A DNA stretch of 64,000 nucleotides from Dioscorea cayenensis subsp. rotundata (taxonomy: Eukaryota > Streptophyta > Magnoliopsida > Dioscoreales > Dioscoreaceae). The stretch covers positions 29,823,610-29,887,609 of the forward strand of contig NC_052479.1 in NCBI RefSeq assembly GCF_009730915.1, written 5' to 3'. The stretch's first letter is position 1, and the number at the start of each line of letters is the position of its first letter. This document shows positions 38,935 through 52,142 of this stretch, one piece after another. Under the pieces are notes generated by a model. That model ran no database searches. It saw nothing but the letters and a program-made list of their open reading frames with translations, and was not told the origin of the DNA. A program made the position numbers and the translations under genes.

Positions 38935-39308
38935 AATATTAAATTTTAAATTTTTTTAATAGTTGTGGGTTCCACTGGTTTTTTAATATTAAAATTTTAT
39001 TTTTTAAAAAATCGGCAGGTCCCACTAGTTTTTTAATATTAAAATTTATTTTTTTAAAACTGAGATGGGTCCTATTAGTTTTTTTAAAATTAAAAACAAT
39101 TTTACACTAAAACCCTTATCATTTCATAAAATTTTTTACAACTAGTTTTATTCTCACTTCCACTTTCACTAATCCTAACAGATAAAAATTATGGGTAATA
39201 TTCGGTTAAAAATTTAAAAGATAAAAAATGTTGTGGTTAAAATTTTTTATATACATAAAAATTAAAATTATCTCCAATAATACATAAAAATTAAAATTAT
39301 CTCCAATA
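38935..39308. repeat. Degenerate short tandem repeats
   Basis: Three imperfect copies of a roughly 60-bp unit containing GGTCCCACTAGTTTTTTAAT-like sequence (38935-39110), then two copies of a roughly 29-bp unit (TACATAAAAATTAAAATTAT, about 39250-39308). Non-coding. Confidence 0.6.
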
Positions 39309-39455
39309 TTAGAATAGTCAAAGATGTAATTGTTAGGGTTGGTGGAGATCGTATTATTGGGGGATTGATGGGATGAATTATTGGTGGCAAGTGGCACCTA
39401 CCCCATTCACAAGAACTATTATATATGAGCATATGTAGAAGATTAACCCGTATAT

Positions 39456-39499
<44 letters not shown>

Positions 39500-40534
39500 C
39501 CAACATATTCTATATGAAGTTACAGACAGATAATGAATTAAAAAAGATAGTATTACATACAAATAAAAGATTTGAAAAAATTAAGGCATCATGACAAAGC
39601 TTTTTAAATATTATATACCATAAGTTCAATATTCTTTCTCCAACAAACACACCAGTAGATAGTTCATAAAAACATGGCACGAGAATAACTTAAAGATACA
39701 AACATATGCATATATATATATATATATGATCATGAAGCATGCTTATAGACGTACGTAATAACTTATAAATGCTCTAAAAAAGCCAACCTTGGCTTAGCAA
39801 GTGCATGCAAAGGTTTAGCAATAAAGAGACTACTTTCCTCCTCTGAGAGATTCACAGACTCTTCACCGGCCGGCAAGCTCCACGTAAACGAATGCAAAAC
39901 CCTAGCCAACAACATGTACGTCATTGCGGTCCCCAACTGTCCCCCCATGCACCCTCTCCGGCCGATGGAGAACGATATGAACCGGAGCTTCGGCTCAGCC
40001 AAATCCACATTTTTCTCATTAAGGTGCCGGTCTGGGTTGAACCTCATCGGATCTTCCCAAACTTTAGGGTTCCGGCCGAGTCCGACACGGCTTACTAGGA
40101 CTTGGCTGCCCTTGGGGATGAAGAAGCCTGCGACAGTGCTGTCGATGGAGGAGACGTGGGGGAGGTTGAAGGCTGCAATGGGGTGGAGACGAAGAGCTTC
40201 ACGAGCACATGCCCTCAGGTAAGGGAGGTTGGGGAAGTCAGACTCTTCAACAAGGCGGTGAGGGCCGATGACACGGTCAAGCTCATCGATGGCTTTCTGG
40301 AGAATGTCTGGTTGGTTGAGCATCTCGGCCATTGCCCATTCCACTGTGTTTGACGGGTTGTCCACCACTTCAAAGATGAGCTCCTGCATGAACAACCATG
40401 CAGTGCTACATAGACTTATTTTAAGTTCAGGATTATTAGGATCGATATATTTTAATTCTATATATATATAGTGTTTAATTTAGGATTATAGTTTTGATTA
40501 TATGTACATATATATACACACGTAAAAGTAGGGA

Positions 40535-40725
40535 GGGGCATGGATTGGTTAACCAAGCCCATCGGATCTGGCTCACCCACAGCTAGACCGGAACCAACCC
40601 ATGCTATATAGAGAGGACGCGACGGACCCGGTCCCTGCGGTCCGGTTCATCCTAAGAGTGAACCGGGCCTGGCCCGACTCACCTTAATTAGAGCCATTTG
40701 GGCACGAGCTAAGTCCGACGGGTTT
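40535..40725. repeat. GC-rich repeat fragment in intron 2 of copy D
   Basis: An isolated GC-rich block full of GGCCC/CCGG words in AT-rich intron DNA, similar in style to one arm of the element at 12375-12939. Ends not resolved. Confidence 0.35.
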
Positions 40726-41242
40726 TTAAGTTTTTTTACTACTATTATTTTAAATGATATTTTATTATTAAATTAAAATATAGCATGGCAAATCAATGTA
40801 AAATGTAAATAAATATAAAGAAATCACATGACAAATTTTTAAAATTTGAATCCTAAAAAATCATAAAATTTAAAAAATTTATAATAACTAAAAACATTTG
40901 AAAGAAAAGTTGCGTTTAATTTGTTACCTATCGAATTAAGTTATCAACAATTTTTTTCGAATGTGAGAGAAATTAAATATTAAGTAGTTTTCTTATTTTG
41001 AATTGAAATTATCATCCACTTATTATTCATATTTATTATTGAGCTCATCAAAATGTCATCGAAAAAGAAATGATCAACTTCAAAATTTCCTTATTTTATA
41101 ACTAATTATAAAATATAGTGCCAAGTATTATTGGAAGACAGTGAAATTTATATTTATATTTAGAAGCGGAGCCAGGGTGAAGGAGGGCTACGACCCTTTG
41201 CCCCAACCTTTTTTTCCTTTTAATAATGTATTTTCTAGAAAT

Positions 41243-41244
<2 letters not shown>

Positions 41245-41327
<83 letters not shown>
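41245..41327. repeat. Long TA microsatellite in intron 2 of copy D
   Basis: About 80 bp of uninterrupted TA. Further short runs at 41578-41596 and 42003-42022. Confidence 0.9.
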
Positions 41328-41328
<1 letters not shown>

Positions 41329-43562
41329 TGAATAATAACGCTCCTATTCAAGAGAAGTTAGGAGTGTGCATGCTTAAAAACCTGATGCTAATGGGCCAAA
41401 AGATAGTTAGTAGAAAAATTATTTAAAAAAAATATTCGTAAAAATTTATTGTTTGGTATTTTATATTTTATAAATTAATTTATATAATTTTTTAATTTAT
41501 TATTTGGCCTCTTTATTTTTTTAAAAAAATATTTGTAAAAGTTTATTCCCTTAGATTTAGTTGTTTTCAAGAAAATTTATATATATATATATATATTTCA
41601 TTAATGCATTAAGAATGAATTATAGCTCTAGTGGCAAGTTTTTTATTCTTATGGGTAGTCACTAATCCATTAGAACTAGTGGCAAATGGGGAGCAACATA
41701 TTGAGATGGGTCATGGGTTTAGAGACACCCAGTCTGTAATCAGGCATGTTACAGTGTGGGTTAGTTATAAGTTACCAGCTAGCTCAGCCCGTCAAATAAC
41801 AGGTTTAGAGGCAGCCGACCCATAATTAGGCTCACTATAGTGCGGGTTGGTTACAAATTGTTGGTTCGATTCGACGTGTCAGCTAACTCGGTGGGTGTTG
41901 TCACCTCATTTTCAGTCCAAATTTTAGGTGGTGCTCTCCTACATACAAGTACTCCTTGATGATCCTTAATTTAAGGATAGGTTTAATACGGCGACTAGCC
42001 TGTATATATATATATATATATATCCGATGCAAAGTGCAGCATTTATTCATTAATGTGTGTATTCAGGGTTAGAGTTAGTATTTATCATTTATAAGTTTCA
42101 TAGTTTTGTTCTTCCATTTAATGATGAAATAAGTTTGATGGTGTAAAAAATTTACTGTTAATTACAATACTATTAAATTGTTAATACTTAATACTGTTAG
42201 ATACTGTATTATATATATTGATAACTATTTGTTAAACCTCGTGCATAAATAAACAGTGTAATCTAATGGCCACTGTGGACGTACCTCCTAGAGTACGTGT
42301 TATATATGTATGTGTGTGTATGAAAATAGAGACTCACAGTAGATTGAGCCTTAATTTCTTCAATCCTTAAGAGAGGCTTTCCTTCATCATCTTTGAGAGA
42401 GATGAACACCTCAAGAATGTCCTCTGGCTCACCATTAACACCACCATTGCTCCTCCATTGTTGCACTCTCTTTTCAATAATAGGATCATGATATTTATTG
42501 ATCACATTTTATTGCTTTCTTCATTGTTTTTTTCATGACCATCAATGTCCAAAAATTCTCAGACTTGGTATGAAATCTGATGCACAAAGTGCATAGATCA
42601 ATGAGAGCGCAGTGAATGCAGCCTCTATGTGCTCCAACTCCTCCTCTCCCGCCCCGGCATGCCGTCTTTTGCTCCCTTTCCAAAATGCCGACATCCAAAT
42701 AGCATCCTCCTTATGATGTTTCCAGTATAATATCTAAAAGAAGAAAAATAGAAATAAGTAATCATGATCACGTGAAAATATCAGTCACATAATCTACATC
42801 AAGTATAATATATATATATTAATATATATATATACATATATATATATTTCAAAAGATACCGAAGAGTTTTTTTCGGAGATTAATCTCTTCTCCGGCTTTG
42901 CTTTGATGTTGAATGTACCAAACAAGGTTATCAGCCTCTTCGACACGCATTTTCGACATCTTTTGGAATTGTTGATGGTTGACTACGTGTGAGACAATCA
43001 CGCGCCGCATCTTCTTCCATTGATCACCCCATGGAGTGAAGACGACGGAGAGGAAACCCCTACCAGAGTATTCGGTAGCCATTGTTTTCGGCCGAGAGGC
43101 GAAGATGGCATCATTCTTCTTTAAAAACTCTCTGGCAAGCTCCGGTGAGTTAACTACTATAACATGAACATTTCCTAGCCGAATGCAAGTAATATCTTTG
43201 CCTTCGGCTTTTCGAAGGACCCACCTGAAATGTGGCTTCCTCCAAAGCATCATCGGAAGGCTTCCAACGATTGGTAAGGTGGCCGGACCAGGTGGTAAAC
43301 TACCACCACCGCCGTTACCACCACGACCACTATCTTTTCCATGCTCATTGGGATTTTGTGAATGGAAGAGAAGGAAGAAGAAAGTGGCAGTTACGAGCAC
43401 CATAATAAGGAAACCTCCGGTCAGAACTCCGGCAGCAGTGGCTAAGGAAAATGTGACTGCCATTGATGATTGCAACTGGAGGTTCCAAGGAGAGTGATGT
43501 ATATATATATATATGAAAGTATTTGGAGTCAATATTGTAGGAAGACTAGAAATGAGGGTTTG

Positions 43563-43571
43563 TATTTATAG
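43563..43571 (-). promoter_or_regulatory. Putative TATA box of copy D
   Basis: CTATAAATA on the minus strand, 100 bp upstream of the ATG at 43463. The same word is used in copies A and B. Confidence 0.5.
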
Positions 43572-43599
43572 TAGCTAGTTGAGGTATTAGCATGTCTAA

Positions 43600-44260
43600 G
43601 CCCAAAGATTAATTTGGTAAATAGTTGAAATCATCTTGAACTTAGATATGAAGAAAAGAAAGAAAGAAGAGCTAAATGCTTATTAGAATTTTTTGATGAG
43701 TGATTAATAATTAGATTTTTTTTGTTGTTGTTTTTTTAATTAATTCCTTTTTAAATTTTAGTCCTAAATGCTTATCATTCAACTTTTAATATGCCATGGA
43801 TCATATTTTTGCTCTTTATATTTTTAAAATGTTAAATTATAATTATTTAATTTATTATTTGTTTGACAATTTGAATTTTTTTAATTTTTAAAGTAATTTA
43901 AAAATATGAATGTAACAAAATAAGATAAATTAATTTAATACATAGAATATAATTGGATTAGATCGTCCATCAAATTATAACTATATTGAACATTTTCAAA
44001 AGTTAAAGATCAAATTCAACAATTTGTTAATTTAAATCCTGAATTCAATATTGTTATTATTATTTGACATTTTATGATTAAAAAATTGCATGCAAGGAAT
44101 AAAAAAAAATGTTTATGAAAAAAACATGAACTAAAAAGTGAGTAACTAAGATTTAATTAACCAATAATTTACTGACATAAAAAAGAAAAAAAAAAAACAA
44201 CACAGAGCATGTATGATAGGGACTAATGTCACATATGAAATGCAAATGCATGTGTTGATC
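43600..44260. other. AT-rich intergenic DNA upstream of copy D
   Basis: No gene seen; poly-A/T and short repeats. It may hold promoter elements of copy D that cannot be told apart by eye. Confidence 0.45.
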
Positions 44261-45870
44261 AAGTAATATAGTGTATTGAAAAATAGGGTTATCGATTCAT
44301 GAGGAACTAGAGAGTGCTAGTATTGATTCCCAAGCTGTCAATTGGCCTAAATGCAATTGAGAGTGTAAAATCTAAAACAGAAACTAAAAACTACAATAGA
44401 AGTAAAATCGTGGCAAATACAACATGTAAAAAAAGTGTTGGGCATAGACTTCTCCTAGGGTTTAGTTGAGCCTAGGACAAGCTTGAACAAGATTTTAAAA
44501 TACAGTTGAACCGAGCGAGTTCATAAGTCATATTGTCCCCTTTCTCAAGGTGAATAATAATTAGTCACATATGGTGTTGATATAGACTATCCTAAGATTG
44601 CATTGCACTCTGTGAACTCTATCTAGAAGGGACATAGATTCAATGAGTAGTTAATCCTTCTCTCGCGGCTATTGACCCTAATCCCATACAAAGCTACATT
44701 GGAATCTCTTCCTAATACTTGCTTTCTATGATTACATTATAATTGGAATCCTATGTCTGCTCATTTGGAAGAATCACGGGTAGAGAGATCTCAATTACAA
44801 AGTGCCCTATTTTTAGGCAAACTCATAATTCCCTTCAATTGTGGTATGTCTATACTAGCTGAATCTCTCGATTCATCACACATGTACATCAATCATGAAC
44901 TCATGGCTTTCGCTATAATAGAGTTCAAGAAAAATAATAACGCACCATTGAATTCAACATTAATGTATTGCAATAGATCAATCGATACATGATTCAAAGT
45001 CTACAACTAATGCCATTAAAAAGTAAATTTTAGGTTCCATCTATGCCCAAACACCAAAAAGTTTAGTTCTCCATTAGAGAGAACAACCATGCAATCCAAT
45101 CAATGCAAAGTAAGTAAATGAAACATTAAAAACTCTCTCCAAGCTTCACCGGCGAGATCTCGCCTTGACGATTCTAATGATGTCTTAGGCTATGGAGGGG
45201 ACTCTCCAAGTCATTGGATTGTTGGAGAAAAGTTTGAGATTCTTTCTCCTTTCTTCCCTTTGCTTGGCTGCCAAGAGTCTAACCCTAAAATCCTCAGTAA
45301 AATCTTTTATACCTAACTCCTTACGGATAATTTACGGGTTTAAGAACAAGGCTGTAAGGAGCTGGAGATGATGGATCATGTGCCTTACAGGTATCTTAAA
45401 ATTGTAAGCTTACATGCTGTAAGGTCTTATGTTTTTTTGTGTTCTGATCCAGATTATGGGCATAAATGTTGAATCACAAACTGTTTTGGATGGTGCTTAT
45501 GACTTCCATTATGGGTGTATGTGCTCCCTATAAACTCTTCTAGATGATCCTTATGCCCTGATTTACAGGACTAAGTACGGCTAGTAAGTCCTCCACATTT
45601 GGTGGTTATGCTCCTACTTACTGGTATAATCATGCCTGCAAGGTTCCCTAACTGAGGCTTATAAGCACGTAGCGTGTACTGTAAGGTGTTATGCCCTAGT
45701 TTGACCCTTGTTCTTGATGTTTTGAGAGTTTCTTCTTCTATGTTTAGGTTCAACATTTCTTCTTTTGTCTCCTATCTACTCATGATGCATTGCTCGTGAC
45801 CTAGAATCAATTTTTACACCATTTTAAACATTATCTCCAAATAAATATCACAATACATGCCAATTAATTA
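44260..45870 (-). repeat. LTR-like retrotransposon remnant, inverted relative of 35570-37080
   Basis: Read on the minus strand it shares phrases and their order with 35570-37080 (TGTTTGGGCATAG near 45048, a GGATTAGGG region near 44675, TTACGG/GTAAGG-rich sequence at 45320-45680). The short open frame at 44753-44992 has no domain. Probably an old LTR or untranslated region of the same family. Confidence 0.35.
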
Positions 45871-46189
45871 ATGTATAAAATAATATAAAAATATGTTCAA
45901 TTATGCACTTATCAATGTAACATGTAGTACTACTTAAAATACAATTCAAATCCATTATGACTTGTTCCGCAACAACGTTATATTGATTTTTCAATCATTC
46001 TCCTAGTGGAAATAAATTAGGAAAGCATTATGATTGTTGATGTTGCGCGTTTATAAAACTAGTTCTTGAATCACTAGTTTTTTTTTCAATATATATATAT
46101 ATATTTATTTTTAGTTAATGTACATAATTGTCTATTTTAATTCAAAATAATAATAGGTGTTTGCCAAGTTAATTATGAAAAGAAAAATA

Positions 46190-46425
46190 ATGAAAACCAT
46201 GGGTTTGATAGATTATCGTTAATTAGAAATGTAGACAACAAGGACCACAATATTCAATTGATGGATGATGATGTTGAAGTTGGATATATAGCGCGTGAAA
46301 CGTGAACCACAAGACGCTCTTGTGGGACAATTTGAAAAACTCTAATTTCATATGTGAAAAATTATGAGCCACTTAAAAGAAGAACAACAGAAACATGGTC
46401 ATCATCTTTCATGGGAACCACAAAA

Positions 46426-46456
<31 letters not shown>

Positions 46457-47686
46457 GTAAATCACACATGAAATGAACCGGAGGCAGACAGCTTTGCATC
46501 TTTCCCTATGTTTATTGCAAACTTCCACTGCATATAATGCAGACGAATGAGTTTAAGCCACAAACTCAAAATATCAAAGTTTGAGATGACCTTCCAGTGT
46601 TAAAGAGATAGCGAACATGACACTGCTTCCCAAAAAAAAATAATTGCGTAGGAGGATATCCAATTCATGACAGTTCTATCAGCATGTGGTTGAGGGTGTC
46701 TCAGATCTTGTCCTCAGTTGGGAAAAGCCCTATCCCACTGACACCAGGAGAAGTGCACGCACTTCTCATAAAAAAAAAAAAAAGTTTGGGTTTAACAGTC
46801 TTCTTAGAATCTCTTAGCGTTCACCGAAAAAATATATGATTAATTTTAATTAGAAATGAAAGAGGTGTGAGAAGACATTAATTGAATTTGTTGTTACTTC
46901 ACTCAATCGGATCGCGATAGCGGCAGTCCCGAGGTCGGACAGTAGGAAAAACCTGAAGAACTCCATCTCATAAGGTTTAAGTTTGAGTTGAGGAAAGAGA
47001 AGCCCAAGGTGAAACCGTAGTTGGGACACAATGTGTTTATCATAAAGATTGATTTTTATTTAAACCCGGGCTGTATCAAATTTCTGGATCCGCCACTGAT
47101 CAGATGTTTGAGATAATATCTCAAATGAGGAACTTCTAGGTGCCCAGATTGTACTTCCAAGACAACCAAATCTCAGTCATTACAATTAAGTCTTTTGTGA
47201 GGTTGAAATGTGGCTAAGATGGTTTCAAATTCGAGCAACTTTAATTATTAGACATAATCAAGTAGCATTTAAAGATTTACACTGAAATATAGGCATAAAA
47301 TAAGATCTTAATATAAATTAATAGTACTTAATTAACAATGGAAATTAATAATTATAAGGGAAATAGAAGAATAAATAAGAAGGTGGAATGCACAATTTCC
47401 TTTTAAACTCTGCGACTAGCTTTCATTAGCTTCTTTTATTTGGCAACCATGGGTTTGATAAATTATTGTTAATTAGAAATGTAGACGATGAGGACCACAA
47501 ATTCAATTGATGGATGAAGATGATGTTGAAATTGGATATATAGCAAGTAAAACTAGAACCACAAGACACTCTTGTGGGACCATTTGAAAAAATCCATGTG
47601 GAAACTAATTTTATATGTGAAAATTTATGAGCCACTTAAAAGAACAACATAAACATGGTCATCATCTTTCATGGGAACCACAAAAT

Positions 47687-47718
<32 letters not shown>

Positions 47719-48545
47719 CATGAAGTGAATAAAACAAATGGGGAAAAGCCATAGACGTGGTCGACATCTGTCAAGGACTGATCCGGAGACAGACAACTAG
47801 CATCTTGCACTATGTCTGTTGTGAACGCCCACTGCATATAATGCGTACGAAATAGTTTAAGCCACAAACGCAAAATCATCATTGATTGGTAAAAGAGATA
47901 GGGAACATAGCACGGCTTCCAAAAAAATAATTGCGTACGAGGATATCCAATTCATGACACTTCTATAAACATGAGGGTGAGGGTGTCTTTGATCATGTCC
48001 TCACTTGGGAAAAGCTCTATCCCACTGACACCAGGAGAATTGCATAAAAATTTAAGTTTTTAGTTCTAGGTTGCAAATGATCCAAAAATGTATGATTAAT
48101 TTTAATTAAAAGTGAGAGGTAGGAGAAGAAATTAATTGAAAATGTGATTACCTCATCCAATAAGTGTTTGAGATAATATCTCAAATGAGTAACTTCTAGG
48201 TGCCCCAGTTTGAACTTAAAAGGATAACCAAATTAAAAGCTCAGCCATTACGATTAAGTATTTGGTGAGGTTGATAATGTGTCGAGAATATTGTTTCAAA
48301 TTCGAGCAACTTTTGATTATTAGACATAATCAAATAGTATTTAAAGGTTTACTATGATATATAGGCATAAAATAAGATCTTAATATAAATTAATAGTACT
48401 TAACAATAGAAATTAATAATTAGAAGGGAAATAGAAGAAAAAATAAGGTGGAATTCACAATTTCCTTTTGTTTTTTAAACTCTGTGCCTAGCTTTCATTA
48501 GCTGTATAATGGACCGGTTAAAGCTTCTTTTATATGGTTGATAAA
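46190..48545. repeat. Tandem duplication, two copies of about 1.1-1.25 kb
   Basis: Copy 1 (about 46190-47445) and copy 2 (about 47446-48545) start with AACCATGGGTTTGATA and share TATGAGCCACTTAAAAGAA, the AAAT-repeat tract (46426-46455 and 47686-47712), the AATAATTGCGTA phrase and TTTGAGATAATATCTCAAAT. Copy 1 has about 190 bp extra (about 46905-47095). No protein or RNA gene recognised. Confidence 0.75.
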
Positions 48546-49090
48546 GAAAAGGGAAAAATTATTTCTAAGTTCTCGCATTTTTAACTTCCCGCTAGGTCCT
48601 TCGGTAAAAATAATAACATGTCTAGTCCTTCCTTTAGATTTTTAATACCATGTAGTCACTTCCGTCACCCAAAGCCGTGATCATCTTGTTTAATCCCAAA
48701 ACCACCCTTCAGCAATTTGGGAGGGAATAATGGCGCCAAGTCACATCATGGTATGATCATTGTACTGCAAACTTGCTTTTGAAGTTTCATTCTTCTTCTA
48801 CTGGTGTCTTGGTGGAGAAGCTAGTGTTCTTTTGCATATTGTTTCCATTCTTGATCCTCTTTGTCATAGTATGTGAAGAAGAATTTCTCTCTTGGTTCCT
48901 CATCTCCATCTCCCCTATCCAGAAAAGCTTTCTAGTGCAATGTTACCCCAGTTGCAAGGATCTTGTCTTGAGAAAACCGTATGTCAATGATCTCATCTTG
49001 TGATTTTGTTCATATTATCTTATTTTTATTAACCACCATGTTCACAAGTTGTCCATTTCTATGCAAACGGTTTGTTTTTGTTGTTGCAGG
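48546..49090. other. Probable 5' part of the Mutator-like element
   Basis: Starts near a GGGAAAAATTATT sequence that could be a Mutator-type end, but no inverted partner was found in the window. An acceptor-like TTGTTGCAG precedes the transposase start. The 76-codon frame at 48773-49003 has no recognisable domain. Confidence 0.3.
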
Positions 49091-49096
49091 GCCGCA

Positions 49097-51693
49097 ATGG
49101 ACATGTTTTACACTGTCATGAAATATAAGGGAGAGGGTTGTGTGTTAGATTTAACTACCTTGACTGGATGGGGATCATTATTGGAAGAAATATGTGCATA
49201 TTGGCACCTTGAAGCTTCTTCAGTTAGAGTTAAGTATGTAATTCCAGATGAGCAGAAGATAATGGCTTCCATTAGTTCAGAAGATAGCTTCCAAACAATG
49301 TGCAACACTCATCGTTTATTCAAAATAAATGTGGTGGATATGTTGCTAGAGACAATAAATAGTAACACAGAAGGCAACCCTGGGTCATCGACACCACCGT
49401 AAATATCATATGCCTTTTATTCTTTCATTTTTTTTATATCTCTGAATACGCGATAGTTGTTGCCTTGCTATTCAATGTTGATGGTGTACACATGTGATAC
49501 GGTGACCATTATGTTGTTTTTTTGCTCATTAAAACGTTTTCGTATCTATTCACATTTGTTTGTCGTTATTTTTCAGTTCCACAGTTTAGATTTTTGCATT
49601 TTGTTTAGCTTTTACTAGTAAGTATTCAATTTTAAAGTTTTTCTATTTATTTATTATACTAACAGTTTACTTATTTCATTATACCAAAGGAACCATTGTC
49701 AATGCTACTGCCAATAATGCCGCCAATGTTACATGGAAGACCTCTAACAATACCTAATCCATTAAGAGATTCAGAAACTGAGTTTACTATGATTGGTTAT
49801 CATTTTAAAAATGCGAACGACTTCAAGGGTGCATTATGTGACTTGACCATCAAACGTAATTTCAACTTTCGGTTTATAAAAAACAACAGAGATAGAGTAA
49901 CTGTGACATGTGTTGTTGAAGATTTTCATTGGCGTGTTCATGCCTCAAGAGACGGAAACCTCCCTACATTTAGAATCAAAACAGCACAACTGGAAAACAC
50001 ATACGACAGGGACATCAACACAACATCTCAACCAAGAACATCAAAGAAATGGGTCAGTAGGAAGGTAATAATGAAATTACAGGATCGGGTTCCATACCAA
50101 GCAGTGGATATACAACGAGATATATTACGTGACCACAGAATTCGTTTGCCGTACAAACAAGCCTGTATGGGTAAAGAGTTGGCAAACGGTCTTCATGGAT
50201 GTGATATGGTAAGCTATGATCTGTTGATATGGTATACAGCCAAAGTTTTTGAAACTAACGCAAGTAGCATCATTATTATCGACACCGATGGAGAACGATT
50301 TAAGCGTGGGTTTTTTTTGTTTTGTTTTCATGCTTCTCTTGATGGTTTCAAGCTGGGTTATAGACCTACGCTCTTTCTAGATGGAACTCACTTGCTAGGT
50401 AAACATGGCGGTATCCTTTTGGGTGTAATAGCCAAAGATGGCAATGAAGGATTTTTCCATTTAGTGTTTACTATTGTGGATAATGAAACCGACGACAATT
50501 GGAAGTAGTTTACAACAACTTTGCGTGATGCAACATACGGTGATGACGACTATGACAAGATCATCACATTCATCTTTGATCAGTTGAAAAGATTTGTGAA
50601 TGCTATATCAAAGGTTTTTCCTTCCACTCCGCATAGTTATTGCTTGGGACATCTACAAGCAAATTTCCTTAAATCAAATGGCCAGCTAGGAAAGTCATTA
50701 AAAGATGAGCGCTGGAGTTTGATTATGAAGATTGCATATGCCTGAACATCTTCGAAATATGATGAAGCTGTAAGTTCCCTATTGGCCACATCAGACCAAG
50801 CACACCATTGGATGTTCCAAAAATCGGACATGCCACATTGGTGCAATTACTTATTTAGAGGCCAGCGGTGGGGTGAAATGTACTCCAACGTCATAGATAA
50901 TGCAAACTTGTTACATAATTTATTTCAGATGTCTTCAAAGAGAATGCAAACTTGTTACATACTTTCCCGTATTCATATTTTTCAACCTTTTGCTTTTAAT
51001 ATTGTCCTTTCATGTTCTGATATCGCTTAACCTATTTAGTATTATATGTTTATGTTTTGTATTTTATATTTCCCTTTTGGTTATCATGTTCCTATTTAGT
51101 ATTAGTACTTGGTGTTTGGAATTTAGGTAATTTGTTCTACAATTTGCACTTGCACCTATTACCTCTAGTTCCTTTTCTTTTTAACAACATAATGGTATGC
51201 TCCACATGTAATCGATGCAACCTCACTTCATGATTGTAGGTTCAAGATGATGAACATGATGTAAAACCAACGTACGTGTTGCCTCAAATGGGAATCTCAT
51301 ATTTGCCCTATGATACACAAGAAGATTGAAGCGATAGTCGAAGAAAACAGGTGTTTAATGATAGGTTATTCAGATGGAGAACACTTCAAGGTTGTTGACC
51401 ACCAGAGTAATTCCATTAATTTGCGTGATCAAACATGCTTTTGTCACCTCTAGCAGGTGTACGGAATACCATGTAAGCATGCTTGTTTGGCGATTGTGAA
51501 AACCAATGCAAATGGCCATCACTTCATTGAGCCATACCACACTATCGAATCACACAAGTTGACATACAAAGAATTAATATTCCTTGTACCAAATCATGAT
51601 AAACCATTGAATGACTCTTGCCAGCTCCATATTCAATCGCCTATCTCAAAGAAAAGGCCTAGTCGTCCGAGGCGAAGGCAGATTGAGTCATAA
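49097..51693 (+). pseudogene. Mutator-like (MULE) transposase, degenerate
   Basis: Order follows the MULE transposase. An N-terminal PB1-like segment (49097-49399: MDMFYTVMKYKGEG, LTGWGSLLEEICAYW) is followed by a likely intron and then the MuDR-type DNA-binding region (49690-50010). Next is the DDE core, with first Asp in LFLDGTHLLGKHGG (about 50370) and second Asp in FIFDQLKRF (about 50575). The region that should carry the catalytic Glu reads SNVIDNANLLHN near 50895, so the Glu is missing. A SWIM-type zinc finger (CFCHL...GIPCKH) lies at about 51440-51490, and the end is at 51693. Stops at about 50506 and 50744, an in-frame stop inside the SWIM motif, and a scrambled stretch at 50940-51240 rule out activity. 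The element would have moved by cut-and-paste with 9-bp target duplications. Confidence 0.88.
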
Positions 51694-52142
51694 GCATGGC
51701 ATGTGTGTGAATTACATTGTAGTTGTTATCACTCAATCGGACATAATAGGGCAACATATAATGAAGTAATCACAGACTAACTACTCGGTGGAGTGCATGT
51801 TTTTGTTGAACAATGAATGAGGGTAACATGTTTTGAATATCAAGCATGATTGTGTAATCGTAAAGATGAAATAGCTGAAATGTTCTGAAAATAATAAAAC
51901 TGAAGTTGAACGTGCACAGATGAACAGAAAATGGCATACATGAACATTAACAGACAATAACAACTAACAATGAAAATTCGTACACAATAAACACAGTTAC
52001 TGAGCATGAATGTCACATTTTAAAGTGCAAATAGCTTTATTGGTTAGCAAATAATGAAAATAAAGTGATATGTGTGGAAGTAAATAAAAAATTACATATG
52101 TAAATAGTAACATACAAGAAAGAGCACCATATTAAATTTGTA

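Larger units (their letters stand above)
39763..43463 (-). pseudogene. CYP79-type P450, copy D (best preserved, exon 2 frame-broken)
   Basis: Exon 1 is 43463 to about 42859: ATG, anchor, a glycine-rich linker (GRGGNGGGG), LPPGP hinge, PMMLWRKPHFRW, ATEYSGRGF and WKKMRR, open to its end. The A run just before the donor is out of phase with the exon 2 start by comparison with copy A. Exon 2 is 42733-42338, with extra bases near 42510, 42530 and 42555; it keeps FGCRHFG and EEIKAQS. Exon 3 is 40383-39763, open for 207 codons: DNPSNT, EALRLHP, FNPDRH, FSIGRRGCMG with the heme Cys, then a normal end and stop. Intron 2 is longer (about 1.95 kb) and holds a GC-rich repeat fragment and a long TA microsatellite. 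Only a few homopolymer differences separate it from an intact frame, so it is the best candidate for a real gene here. Substrate cannot be inferred. Confidence 0.85.

Noticed and set aside
44753-44992. 79-codon frame
   Set aside because: Lies in an LTR-like repeat and has no known domain.
46426-46458. AAAT repeats and other evenly spaced short repeats considered as a CRISPR-like array
   Set aside because: Simple microsatellites in a plant genome, with no spacer structure.
48773-49003. Possible first exon of the Mutator transposase
   Set aside because: Hydrophobic low-complexity product unlike MULE N-termini; could be intron or leader.
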